Source: Hydractinia symbiolongicarpus
Lineage: Eukaryota; Cnidaria; Hydrozoa; Anthoathecata; Hydractiniidae
Assembly (NCBI RefSeq): GCF_029227915.1
Contig: NC_079880.1
Location: forward strand, 1,180,001-1,244,000
DNA length: 64,000 nt
Direction of reading: 5' to 3'
A program made the position numbers and the translations under genes. Below the pieces are notes generated by a model. That model had not been told where the DNA came from. It ran no database searches and was given only the letters and a program-made list of their open reading frames with translations. Each line of letters begins with the position of its first letter. Within the stretch, counting starts at the first letter, position 1. Shown one piece after another: positions 39,213 to 49,929 of the stretch.

Positions 39213-41437
39213 TAGGTCCCACAGTAAAAATTGACTTATTTATCTAAATTTTTAAATGAAGCGCTACCACAGCGCCCAGTATTATCGCTGAGTGTCGGCA
39301 ATCATGTCAAATTAAGAAGAATGTTATTTCTTGGAATCCAATTGTCTCACTTATAACATTTATAAGGTCACAGTCCAAAATCAGTTCAATTAAGTACCAC
39401 AGTCAATCGTTTCATTGTTAAAAGCGATGCAACATAGTAATGTCAGAAAAATATCGCTAAATACATGTTGGTACGAATATGTCACGCAAACGTTATAACA
39501 CAAACGGACTGACACCATGAGAAAGTCAATGAAATCTAGTTTTTGAAACTGTCGCTCTTTCTTCAGCGCGCGATAACGGCTAGGATTGGTCCCACAGTAA
39601 AAATGACTTATTTATCTAAATTTTTAAATAAAGCGCTACCACAGCGCAAAGTGTAATCGCTGAGTTCCGGCAATCACGTCAAATTAAGAAGACTGTTATT
39701 TCTTGGAGTCCAATGGTCTCATTTATCACATTTATCAGGTCACAGTCGAAAGTTAATTCAATTAAGGCCCACAGTCCATCGTTTCATTGTTAAAAGCGAT
39801 GCAACCTAGTAATATCAGAAAAATATCGCGAAATGCATGTTGGTACGAATATGTGACCCAATCGTTGTAACTCAAACAGATTGACACCCTTAGAAAGTCA
39901 ATGTAATGTACTTTTTGAAACTGTCGGTAATTCTTCAGCGCGTGATAACGGCTAGGATTGGTCCTACAGTAAAAATTGACTTTTTTATCTAAATCTTTAA
40001 ATGAGGCGCTACCACAGCGCCCACTGTAAACGCTGAGTTCCGGCAATCATGTCAAATTAAGAAGAATGTTATTTCTTGGAGTCCAATTGTCTCACTTATA
40101 ACATTTATCACGTTACAGTCCAAAGTCAGTTCAATTAAGTCCCACACTCAATTGTTTCATTGCTAAAACCGATGCAACCTAGTAATATAAGAAAAACATC
40201 GCTAAATATATGTTGGTACGAGTATGTGACCCAATCGTTCTAACTCAAACGGACTGACACCGTTAGAAAGTCAATGAATTGTACTTTTTGAAACTGTCGC
40301 TAATTCTTCAGCGCGTCATAACGGCTAGGATTGGTCCCACAATAAAAAATGACTTATTAATCTAAACTTTACAATGAAGTGCTACCACAGCGCCCAGTGT
40401 AATCGCTGAGTTCCGGTAATCACGTCAAATTAAGAATAATGTTATTTCTTGAAGTCCAATTGTCTCCTTTATGACATTTATCAGGTCACAGTCCAAAGTT
40501 AGTTCAATTAAGTCCCACAGTCAATCGTTTCATTGTTAAAAGCGATGCAACCTAGTAATGTCAGAAAAATATCGCTAAATACATGTTGGTACGAATATGT
40601 CACGCAACCGTTATAAAACAAACGGACTGACACCGTGAGAAAGTCAATGAAATGTAGTTTTTGAAACTGTCGCTCTTTCTTCAGCGCGCGATAACGGCTA
40701 GGATTGGCTCCACAGTAAAAATGACTTATTTATCTAACTTTTTAAATGAACCGCTACCACAGCGCCCAGTGTAATTGCTGAGTTCTGACAATCACGTCAA
40801 ATTAAGAAGAATGTTATTTCTTGGAGTCCAATGGTCTCATTTATCACATTTATCAGGTCACAGTCCAAAGTTAGTTCAATTAAGGCCCACAGTCCATCGT
40901 TTCATTGTTAAAAGCGATGCAACCTAGTAATATCAGAAAAATATCGCTAAATACATGTTGGTACGAGGATGTGACCCAATCGTTGTTACTCAAACAGATT
41001 GACACCCTTAGAAAGTCAATGTAATGTACTTTTTGAAACTGTCGGTAATTCTTCAGCGCGTGATAACGGCTAGGATTAGTCCCACAGTAAAAATTGACTT
41101 ATTTATCTAAATTTTTAAATGAAGCGCTACCAAAGCGCTCAGAATTATCGCTGAGTGTCGGCAATCATGTCAAGTTAAGAAGAATGTTATTTCTTGGAAT
41201 CCAATTGTCTCCTTTATCACATTTATCAGGTCACAGTCCAAAGTTAGTTCAATTAGGTCCCACAGTCAATCGTTTCATTGTTAAAAGCGATGCAACCTAG
41301 TAATATCAGAAGAATATCGCTAATACGAATATTTGACCCAACCGCTGTAACTCAAACGGACTGACACCGTTAGAAAGTCAATGCAATGTAGTTTTTGAAA
41401 CTGTCGCTTTTTCTTCAGCGTGCGATAAGGGCTAGGA
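39213..41437. repeat. Trimer higher-order repeat, 1,118 bp, about two copies
   Basis: Anchors 39,586 and 39,958 recur at 40,704 and 41,076 (step 1,118). Shared private features are GTCACGCAA(A/C)CGTTATAA, the CGCTCTTTCTTCAG variant and CTGTCGGTAATTC. In the unit starting at 41,076 a deletion near 41,320 removes about ten bases of the otherwise conserved ACATGTTGG stretch, leaving a 362-bp step. Confidence 0.85.
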
Positions 41438-42218
41438 TTGGTCCCACGGTAAAAAATGACTTATTTACCTAATGTTTAAATGAAGCGCTACCACAACGCC
41501 CAGTGTAATCGCTGAGTTCCGGCAATCATGTCAAATTAAGATGAATGTTATTTCTTGGAGTCCAGTTGTCTTATTTATCACATTCATCAGGTCACAGTCC
41601 AAAGTTAGTTCAATTAAGTCCCACATTCATTCGTTTCACTGTTAAAAGCGATTCAACCTAGTAATAACAGATAAATATCGCTAAATACATGTTGGTACGA
41701 ATATGTGACGCAACCGTTGTAACTGAAGCGGATTGATACTGTTACAATGTAAATGAAATGTAGTTCTTAAAAGTGTCGCTATTTCTTCGGTGCGCGATAA
41801 CGGCTAGGATTGGTCCCACAGTAAAAATGACTTATTTATCTACATTTTTAAATGAAGCGCTACCACAGCGCCCAGTGTAATCGCTGAGTTCCGGCAATCA
41901 CGTCAAATTAAGAAGAATGTTATTTCTTGGAGTCCAATTGTCTCATTTCTCACATTTATCAGGTCACAGTCCAAAGTTAGTTCAATTAAGTCCCACAGTC
42001 AATCGTTGCATAGTTAAAAGCGATTCATTCTAGTAATATCAGGAAAATAGCGCTAAATACATGTTTGTACGAATATGTGACCCAACCATTGCAACTCAAA
42101 CGGACTGACACTGTTAGAAAGTCAATGAAATGTAGTATTTGAAACTGTCTCTATTTCTTCAGCGCGCGCTAACGGCTAGGATTCGTCCCACAGTTAAAAA
42201 GTGACTTTTTCATCTTAA
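41438..42218. repeat. Monomers left of the transposon
   Basis: Anchors 41,438, 41,810 and 42,182. The last monomer is the TTCGTCCCACAG type with a perfect AAAAAGTGACTTTTT dyad at 42,196-42,210 and a TTAA at 42,215-42,218, which is the transposon target. Sister monomers of this type without an insertion are at 44,796, 45,913 and 47,773. Confidence 0.85.
42215..42218. other. Left TTAA target site duplication
   Basis: TTAA directly before the element end. It belongs to CATCTTAA of the satellite monomer and matches the right-hand TTAA. Confidence 0.9.
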
Positions 42219-42235
42219 CCCTATTCGGTCCGGGG
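42219..42235 (+). repeat. Left terminal inverted repeat, 17 bp
   Basis: CCCTATTCGGTCCGGGG, the exact reverse complement of 42,950-42,966. Inward of it there is a run of T and about 30 unrelated bases before the GC-rich dyad. Confidence 0.92.
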
Positions 42236-42265
42236 TTTTTCGAACATACTATGACCGGGGGGGGG

Positions 42266-42288
42266 GGGGGGGCGGATTCCGCCCCCCC
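42266..42288. repeat. Left subterminal GC-rich dyad with a 16-G run
   Basis: Eleven-base arms (G7 CGGA and TCCG C7) surround a single central T, able to form a strong hairpin. The G tract extends left to 42,257, giving 16 consecutive G. The same dyad in reverse complement lies at 42,929-42,951. Confidence 0.85.
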
Positions 42289-42403
42289 TCAATAACTTTT
42301 CATAGGATTGTTCACATTGAATCAAACTTGGCACACTTATAGTACGTCATAAAATGAACAAAATGGCGGCAATAAATTTTTGCTTGCGTCAGCACATTTT
42401 CTG

Positions 42404-42411
42404 TGACGTCA
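42404..42411. other. TGACGTCA palindrome inside the element
   Basis: A perfect 8-base palindrome identical to the cAMP-response/ATF consensus. A single occurrence of 8 bases can be chance and no regulatory role is claimed. Confidence 0.3.
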
Positions 42412-42928
42412 TCAGAAGCTTGAAAATTGTCAAAAATGCCACTATATGCTTAAAATATAATTACTCTCGTTCTAGAGAGAATTTTTACATTCTGTTTGAA
42501 GTTTCTGAAAGCTAAATAAAATTTATTTAACATATCTTCCGGCTTTTAAATGGATCGGATAAAAAATTGCCAAAAATTGCCCAAAAATCCGTTTTTTTTC
42601 GATTTTCGGGTGAAATCTGAAAAAATCGGGAAATCGGATTAGTCACGTGTTCAAATTATTCAAAATGATTCTTCTTGATGAAATAAAGTTGTGTTGCCAG
42701 TTTCAAGTTCTAAGGATAATCCTAACAGGAGTTATTGTATTTTTCCCATTATAAGGATTTCATAGAGATTTTTAGGGGTAGTTTCGAGTAATGGCCAATA
42801 TCAAAGCCACTGAAAGGTATGGGAGCTAAAAAATTAGCATGCAGGTGTCTAATAGATAAATGTTTAAACTCAGTAAGTATCATAGCCATATAACAAAGCA
42901 ATCAGGAGTTATTACTAAAAAACCGTCA

Positions 42929-42951
42929 GGGGGGGCGGAATCCGCCCCCCC
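42929..42951. repeat. Right subterminal GC-rich dyad
   Basis: Eleven-base arms (G7 CGGA and TCCG C7) around a central A, the reverse complement of the left dyad. The C tract runs on to nine C at 42,945-42,953. Together the two dyads extend the inverted symmetry of the element inward. Confidence 0.85.
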
Positions 42952-42966
42952 CCGGACCGAATAGGG
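42950..42966 (-). repeat. Right terminal inverted repeat, 17 bp
   Basis: Reverse complement of the left end. Unlike the left end, it abuts the subterminal GC-rich dyad directly, overlapping it by two bases. Confidence 0.92.
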
Positions 42967-42970
42967 TTAA
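42967..42970. other. Right TTAA target site duplication
   Basis: TTAA directly after the element end, followed by TTTTCAAATGAAGCG, which resumes the satellite monomer in phase. Confidence 0.9.
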
Positions 42971-44795
42971 TTTTCAAATGAAGCGCTACCACATCGCCCA
43001 TTGTACTCGCTGAGTTGCGACAATCGTGTCAAATTAAGAAGAATCTTATTTCTTGCAGCCCAATTGTGTCACCTTTACATTTATCAGGTCACAGCCTAAA
43101 ATCAGTTCAATTAAGTCCCACAGTCAATCGTTTCACTGTTAAAAGCGATACAACCTAGTAATACCGGAAAGATATCACGAAATACATTTGGGTACAAATA
43201 TGTGACTCACTTGTTGTAACACAAACGGATTTATACTGTTAGAAATTCAATGAAATTTAGTTTTTGAATCTGTTGCTATTTCTTCAGAGCGCGATAACGG
43301 CTACGATTGGTCCAACAGCACAAAATGACTTATTTGTCTACATTTTTGAATAAAGCGCTACCCCAGCGCCCCGTGTAATCGCTGAGTTCCGGTAATCACG
43401 TCAAATTAAGAATAATGTTATTTCTTGAAGTCCAATTGTCTCCTTTATGACATTTATCAGGTCACAGTCCAAAGTTAGTTCAATTAAGTCCCACAGTCAA
43501 TCGTTTCATTGTTAAAAGAGATGCAAGCTAGTAATGTCAGAAAAATATCGCTAAATACATGTTGGTACGAATATGTCACGCAACCGTTATAACACAAACG
43601 GACTGACACTGTGAGAAAGTGAATGAAATCTAGTTTTTGAAACTGTCGCTCTTTCTTCAGCGCGCGATAACGGCTAGGATTGGCCCCACAGTAAAAATGA
43701 CTTATTTATCTAAATTTTTAAATGAACCGCTACCACAGCGCCCAGTGTAATTGCTGAGTTCTGACAATCACGTCAAATTAAGAAGAATGTTATTTCTTGG
43801 AATCCAATTGTCTCACTTATAACATTTATAAGGTCACAGTCCAAAATCAGTTCAATTAAGTGCTACAGTCCATCGTTTCACTGTTAAATGCGATGCAACC
43901 TAGTAATGTGAGAAAAAAATCGCTAAATACATGTTGGTACGAATATGTGACGCAACCGTTGTAACTGAAGTGGATTAATACCGTTAGAAAGTCAATGAAA
44001 TGTAGTTTTTGAAACTGTCGCAATTTCTTCAGCGCGCGATAACAGCTAGGATTGGTCCCACGGTAAAAAATGACTTATTTATCTAAATTTTAAATGAAGC
44101 GCTACCACAACGCCCAGTGTAGTCGCTGAGTTCCGGCAATCATGTCAAATTAAAATGAATGTTATTTCTTGGAGTCCAATTGTCTTATTTATCACATTCA
44201 TCAGGTCACAGTCCAAAGTTAGTTCAATTAAGTCCCACATTCATTCGTTTCACTGTTAAAAGCGATTCAACCTAGTAATAACAGATAAATATCGCTAAAT
44301 ACATGTTGGTACGAATATGTGACGCAACCGTTGTAACTGAAGCGGATTGATACTGTTACAATGTAAATGAAATGTAGTTCTTAAAAGTGTCGCTATTTCT
44401 TCGGCGCGCAATAACGGCTAGGATTGGTCCCACAGTAAAAATGACTTATTTATCTACATTTTTAAATGAAGCGCTGCCACAGCGCCCAGTGTAATCGCTG
44501 AGTTCCGGCAATCACGTCAAATTAAAAAGAATGTTATTTCTTGGAGTCCAATTGTCACATTTCTCACATTTATCAGGTCACAGTCCAAAGTTAGTTCAAT
44601 TAAGTCCCACAGTCAATCGTTGCATAGTTAAAAGCGATTCATTCTAGTAATATCAGGAAAATACCGCTAAATACATGTTGGTGCGAATATGTGACCCAAC
44701 CATTGTAACTCAAACGGACTGACACTGTTAGAAAGTCAATGAAATGTAGTATTTGAAACTGTCTCTATTTCTTCAGCGCGCGCTAACGGCTAGGA
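42967..44795. repeat. Monomers right of the transposon
   Basis: This finishes the interrupted monomer (phase restored, next anchor 43,307) and continues with anchors 43,680, 44,052 and 44,424. The pair 43,307/43,680 recurs as 48,146/48,519 at an offset of 4,839, or 13 monomers. Confidence 0.85.
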
Positions 44796-47772
44796 TTCGT
44801 CCCACAGTTAAAAAGTGACTTTTTCATCTTAATTTTCAAATGAAGCGCTACCACATCGCCCATTGTACTCGCTGAGTTGCGGCAATCACGTCAAATTAAG
44901 AAGAATGTTATTTCTTGGAATCCAATTGTCTCATTTATCAGATTTATCAGGTCACAGTCCAAAGTTAGTTCAATTAAGGCCCACAGTCCATCGTTTCATT
45001 GTTAAAAGCGATGCAACCTAGTAATATCAGAAAATATCGCTAAATAAATGTTGGTACGAATATGTGACCCAATCGTTGTAACTCAAACAGATTGACACCC
45101 TTAGAAAGTCAATGAAATGTAGTTTTTGAAACTGTCGCTTTTTCTTCAGCGCGCGATAAGGGCTAGGATTGGTCCCACGGTAAAAAATGACTTATTTATC
45201 TAAATTTTAAATGAAGCGCTACCACAACGCCCAGTGTAATCGCTGAGTTCCGGCAATCATGTCAAATTAAGAAGAATGTTATTTCTTGGAATCCAATTGT
45301 CTCACTTATAACATTTATAAGGTCACAGTCCAAAATCAGTTCAATTAAGTGCTACAGTCCATCGTTTCACTGTTAAATGCGATGCAACCTAGTAATGTGA
45401 GAAAAAAATCGCTAAATACATGTTGGTACGAATATGTGACGCAACCGTTGTAACTGAAGCGGATTGATACTGTTACAATGTAAATGAAATGTAGTTCTTA
45501 AAAGTGTCGCTATTTCTTCGGCGCGCGATAACGGCTAGGATTGGTCCCACAGTAAAAATGACTTATTTATCTACATTTTTAAATGAAGCGCTACCACAGC
45601 GCCCAGTGTAATCGCTGAGTTCCGGCAATCACGTCAAATTAAGAAGAATGTTATTTCTTGGAGTCCAATTGTCTCATTTCTCACAAATATCAGGTCACAG
45701 TCCAAAGTTAGTTCAATTAAGTCCCACAGTCAATCGTTGCATAGTTAAAAGCGATTCATTCTAGTAATATCAGGAAAATATCGCTAAATACATGTTGGTA
45801 CGAATATGTGACCCAACCATTGTAACTCAAACGGACTGACACTGTTAGAAAGTCAATGAAATGTAGTATTTGAAACTGTCTCTATTTCTTCAGCGCGCGC
45901 TAACGGCTAGGATTCGTCCCACAGTTAAAAAGTGACTTTTTCATCTTAATTTTCAAATGAAGCGCTACCACAACGCCCAGTGTAATCGCTGAGTTCCGGC
46001 AATCATGTCAAATTAAGAAGAATGTTATTTCTTGGAATCCAATTGTCTCACTTATAACATTTATAAGGTCACAGTCCAAAATCAGTTCAATTAAGTGCTA
46101 CAGTCCATCGTTTCACTGTTAAATGCAATGCAACCTAGTAATGTGAGAAAAAAATCGCTAAATACATGTTGGAACGAATATGTGACGCAACCGTTGTAAC
46201 TGAAGTGGATTAATACCGTTAGAAAGTCAATGAAATGTAGTTTTTGAAACTGTCGCAATTTCTTCAGCGCGCAATAACGTCTAGGATTGGTCCCACAGTA
46301 AAAATAACTTATTTATCTAAATTTTTAAATAAAGCGCTACCACAGCGCCCAGTGTAATCGCTGAGTTCCGGCAATCACGTCAAATTAAGAAGACTGTTAT
46401 TTCTTGGAGTCCAATGGTCTCATTTATCAGATTTATCAGGTCACAGTCCAAAGTTAGTTCAATTAAGGCCCACAGTCCATCGTTTCATTGTTAAAAGCGA
46501 TGCAACCTAGTAATATCAGAAAATATCGCTAAATAAATGTTGGTACGAATATGTGACCCAATCGTTGTAACTCAAACAGATTGACACCCTTAGAAAGTCA
46601 ATGAAATGTAGTTTTTGAAACTGTCGCTTTTTCTTCAGCGCGCGATAAGGGCTAGGATTGGTCCCACGGTAAAAAATGACTTATTTATCTAAATTTTAAA
46701 TGAAGCGCTACCACAACGCCCAGTGTAATCGCTGAGTTCCGGCAATCATGTCAAATTAAGAAGAATGTTATTTCTTGGAATCCAATTGTCTCACTTATAA
46801 CATTTATAAGGTCACAGTCCAAAATCAGTTCAATTAAGTGCTACAGTCCATCGTTTTACTGTTAAATGCGATGCAACCTAGTAATGTGAGAAAAAAATCG
46901 CTAAATACATGTTGGTACGAATATGTGACGCAACCGTTGTAACTGAAGTGGATTAATACCGTTAGAAAGTCAATGAAATGTAGTTTTTGAAACTGTTGCA
47001 ATTTCTTCAGCGCGCGATAACGGCTAGGATTGGTCCCACAGTAAAAATAACTTATTTATCTAAATTTTTAAATAAAGCGCTACCACAGCGCCCAGTGTAA
47101 TCGCTGAGTTCCGGCAATCACGTCAAATTAAGAAGACTGTTATTTCTTGGAGTCCAATGGTCTCATTTATCAGATTTATCAGGGCACAGACCAAAGTTTG
47201 TTCAATTAAGGCCCACAGTCCATCGTTTCATTGTTAAAAGCGATGCAACCTAGTAATATCAGAAAATATCGCTAAATAAATGTTGGTACGAATATGTGAC
47301 CCAATCGTTGTAACTCAAACAGATTGACACCCTTAGAAAGTCAATGAAATGTAGTTTGTGAAACTGTCGCTTTTTCTTCAGCGCGCGATAAGGGCTAGGA
47401 TTGGTCCCACGGTAAAAAATGACTTATTTATCTAAATTTTAAATGAAGCGCTACCACAACGCCCAGTGTAATCGCTGAGTTCCGGCAATCATGTCAAATT
47501 AAGATGAATGTTATTTCTTGGAGTCCAATTGTCTCATTTCTCACATTTATCAGGTCACAGTCCAAAGTTAGTTCAATTAAGTCCCACAGTCAATCGTTGC
47601 ATAGTTAAAAGCGATTCATTCTAGTAATATCAGGAAAATATTGCTAAATACATGTTGGTACGAATATGTGACCCAACCATTGTAACTCAAACGGACTGAC
47701 ACTGTTAGAAAGTCAATGAAATGTAGTATTTGAAACTGTCTCTATTTCTTCAGCGCGCGCTAACGGCTAGGA
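44424..47772. repeat. Nested trimer and dimer repeats
   Basis: Anchors 44,424/44,796 recur at +1,117 (45,541/45,913). Anchors 46,287/46,658 recur at +743 (47,030/47,401), and 45,169 recurs as 46,658 (+1,489). The private TGCTACAGTCCATCG marker occurs at 43,861, 45,350, 46,096 and 46,839, giving steps of 1,489, 746 and 743. The domain therefore mixes two-, three- and four-monomer steps rather than one fixed unit. Confidence 0.83.
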
Positions 47773-49634
47773 TTCGTCCCACAGTTAAAAACTGACTTTT
47801 TCATCTTAATTTTCAAATGAAGCGCTACCACATCGCCCATTGTACTCGCTGAGTTGCGGCAATCATGTCAAATTAAGAAAAATCTTATTTCTTGCAGCCC
47901 AATTGTGTCACCTTTACATTTATCAGGTCACAGCCTAAAATCAGTTCAATTAAGTCCCACAGTCAATCGTTTCACTGTTAAAAGCGATACAACCTAGTAA
48001 TACCGGAAAGATATCACGAAATACATTTGGGTACAAATATGTGACTCACTTGTTGTAACACAAACGGATTTATACTGTAAGAAATTCATTGAAATTTAGT
48101 TTTTGAATCTGTTGCTATTTCTTTAGAGCGCGATAACGGCTACGATTGGTCCAACAGCACAAAATGACTTATTTGTCTACATTTTTGAATAAAGCGCTAC
48201 CCCAGCGCCACGTGTAATCGCTGAGTTCCGGTAATCACGTCAAATTAAGAATAATGTTATTTCTTGAAGTCCAATTGTCTCCTTTATGACATTTATCAGG
48301 TCACAGTCCAAAGTTAGTTCAATTAAGTCCCACAGTCACTCGTTTCATTGTTAAAAGCGATGCAAGCTAGTAATGTCAGAAAAATATCGCTAAATACATG
48401 TTGGTACGAATATGTCACGCAACCGTTATAACACAAACGGACTGACACCGTGAGAAAGTCAATGAAATCTAGTTTTTGAAACTGTCGCTCTTTCTTCAGC
48501 GCGCGATAACGGCTAGGATTGGCCCCACAGTAAAAATGACTTATTTATCTAAATTTTTAAATGAACCGCTACCACAGCGCCCAGTGTAATTGCTGAGTTC
48601 TGACAATCACGTCAAATTAAGAAGAATGTTATTTCTTGGAATCCAATTGTCTCACTTATAACATTTATAAGGTCACAGTCCAAAATCAGTTCAATTAAGA
48701 GCCACAGTCCATCGTTTCACTGTTAAATGAGATGCAACCTAGTAATGTGAGAAAAAAATCGCTAAATACATGTTGGTACGAATATGTGACGCAACCGTTG
48801 TAACTGAAGTGGATTAATACCGTTAGAAAGTCAATGAAATGTAGTTTTTGAAACTGTCTCAATTTCTTCAGCGCGCGATAACGGCTAGGATTGGCCCCAC
48901 AGTAAAAATGACTTATTTATCTAAATTTTTAAATGAACCGCTACCACAGCGCCCAGTGTAATTGCTGAGTTCTGACAATCACGTCAAATTAAGAAGAATG
49001 TTATTTCTTGGAATCCAATTGTCTCACTTATAACATTTATAAGGTCACAGTCCAAAATCAGTTCAATTAAGAGCCACAGTCCATCGTTTCACTGTTAAAT
49101 GAGATGCAACCTAGTAATGTGAGAAAAAAATCGCTAAATACATGTTGGTACGAATATGTGACGCAACCGTTGTAACTGAAGTGGATTAATACCGTTAGAA
49201 AGTCAATGAAATGTAGTTTTTGAAACTGTCTCAATTTCTTCAGCGCGCGATAACGGCTAGGATTGGTCCCACATCAAAAATAACTTATTTATCTAAATTT
49301 TTAAATGAAGCGCTACCACAGCGCCCAGTGTAATCGCTGAGTTCCAGCAATCACGTCAAATTAAGAAGAATGTTATTTCTTGGAGTCCAATTGTCTCATT
49401 TCTCATGTTTATCAGGTCACAGTCCAAAGTTAGTTCAATTAAGTCACACAGTCAATCGTTGCATAGTTAAAAGCGATTCATTCTAGTAATATCAGGAAAA
49501 TATCGCTAAATACATGTTGGTACGAATATGTGACCCAACCATTGTAACTCAAACGGACTGACACTGTTAGAAAGTCAATGAAATGTAGTATATGAAACTG
49601 TCTCTATTTCTTCAGCGCGCGCTAAGGGCTAGGA
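47773..49634. repeat. Monomers including an exact single-monomer duplication
   Basis: Anchors 47,773, 48,146, 48,519, 48,891 and 49,263. The unit 48,519-48,890 (GGCCCC at the anchor, GAACCGCTACC, GTAATTGCTGAGTTCTGAC, TTAAGAGCCACAG) is followed at +372 by what looks like an identical unit 48,891-49,262. Confidence 0.87.
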
Positions 49635-49804
49635 TTGGTCCAACAGTAAAAATTGACTTATTTATCTAAATTTTTAAATGAAGCGCTACCACAGCGCCCA
49701 GTATTATCGCTGAGTGTCGGCAATCATGTCAAATTAAGAAGAATGTTATTTCTTGGAATCCAATTGTCTCACTTATAACATTTTTAAGGTCACAGTCCAA
49801 AGGA
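49635..49804. repeat. Half-length monomer, 170 bp
   Basis: Same junction, with a later change to GGAATGGTCCC at the following anchor. It lies at the left edge of large block copy 3. Confidence 0.9.
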
Positions 49805-49929
49805 ATGGTCCCAAAGTAAAAATGACTTATTTATCTAAATGTTTAAATGAAGCGCTACCACAGCGCCCTGTGTAATCGCTGTGTTTCGACAATCGCGTCA
49901 AATTAAGAAGAATGTTATTTCTTGGAGCC

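Larger units (their letters stand above)
1..42218. repeat. Satellite array of ~372-bp monomers, left part
   Basis: The stretch is an unbroken head-to-tail array. Anchors (TTGG of the motif after CTAGGA or CTACGA) fall at 179, 551, 923, 1296, 1669, 2041, 2414, 2786 and so on to 42,182, with steps of 371-375 except at marked short units. Every monomer carries the same ordered landmarks: the anchor, a GCGCT/AGCGC hairpin, a conserved stretch around GTCAAATTAAGAAGAATG, a TTGGAGTCCAA dyad, GTCCCACAGTCAATCG, the nearly invariant ACATGTTGGTACGAATATG, and a CpG-rich stretch CTTCAGCGCG just before the next anchor. All frames are broken by stops in most units, and no gene is supported. The family is not one I recognise. 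A structural heterochromatin or centromere role is inference only. Confidence 0.97.
42219..42966. mobile_element. piggyBac-type non-autonomous element (MITE), 748 bp
   Basis: The element begins CCCTATTCGGTCCGGGG and ends with the exact reverse complement, a perfect 17-bp terminal inverted repeat. It is flanked on both sides by TTAA, and the unoccupied sister monomers read CATCTTAATTTTCAAATG with a single TTAA, so the insertion is clean and the target was duplicated. TTAA targets and CCC-starting ends are hallmarks of the piggyBac superfamily. The inside is AT-rich, bears no resemblance to the satellite and shows no reading frame long enough for a transposase, so it would depend on a transposase made elsewhere. 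Both ends carry GC-rich dyads. The family name is unknown to me, and another TTAA-targeting group remains possible but less likely. Confidence 0.88.

Noticed and set aside
42215-42225. TTAACCCTA as a telomere-like motif
   Set aside because: It is the TTAA target followed by the element end CCCTATTCGG. No tandem TTAGGG or CCCTAA is present.
42219-42966. LTR retrotransposon, SINE or hAT/Tc1 element as identity of the insert
   Set aside because: There is no direct terminal repeat, no A-tail or internal pol III boxes that I can see, and the target duplication is TTAA rather than TA or 8 bp.
42219-42966. A coding transposase inside the insert
   Set aside because: The 748-bp insert shows only short frames with frequent stops and no recognisable catalytic motif.
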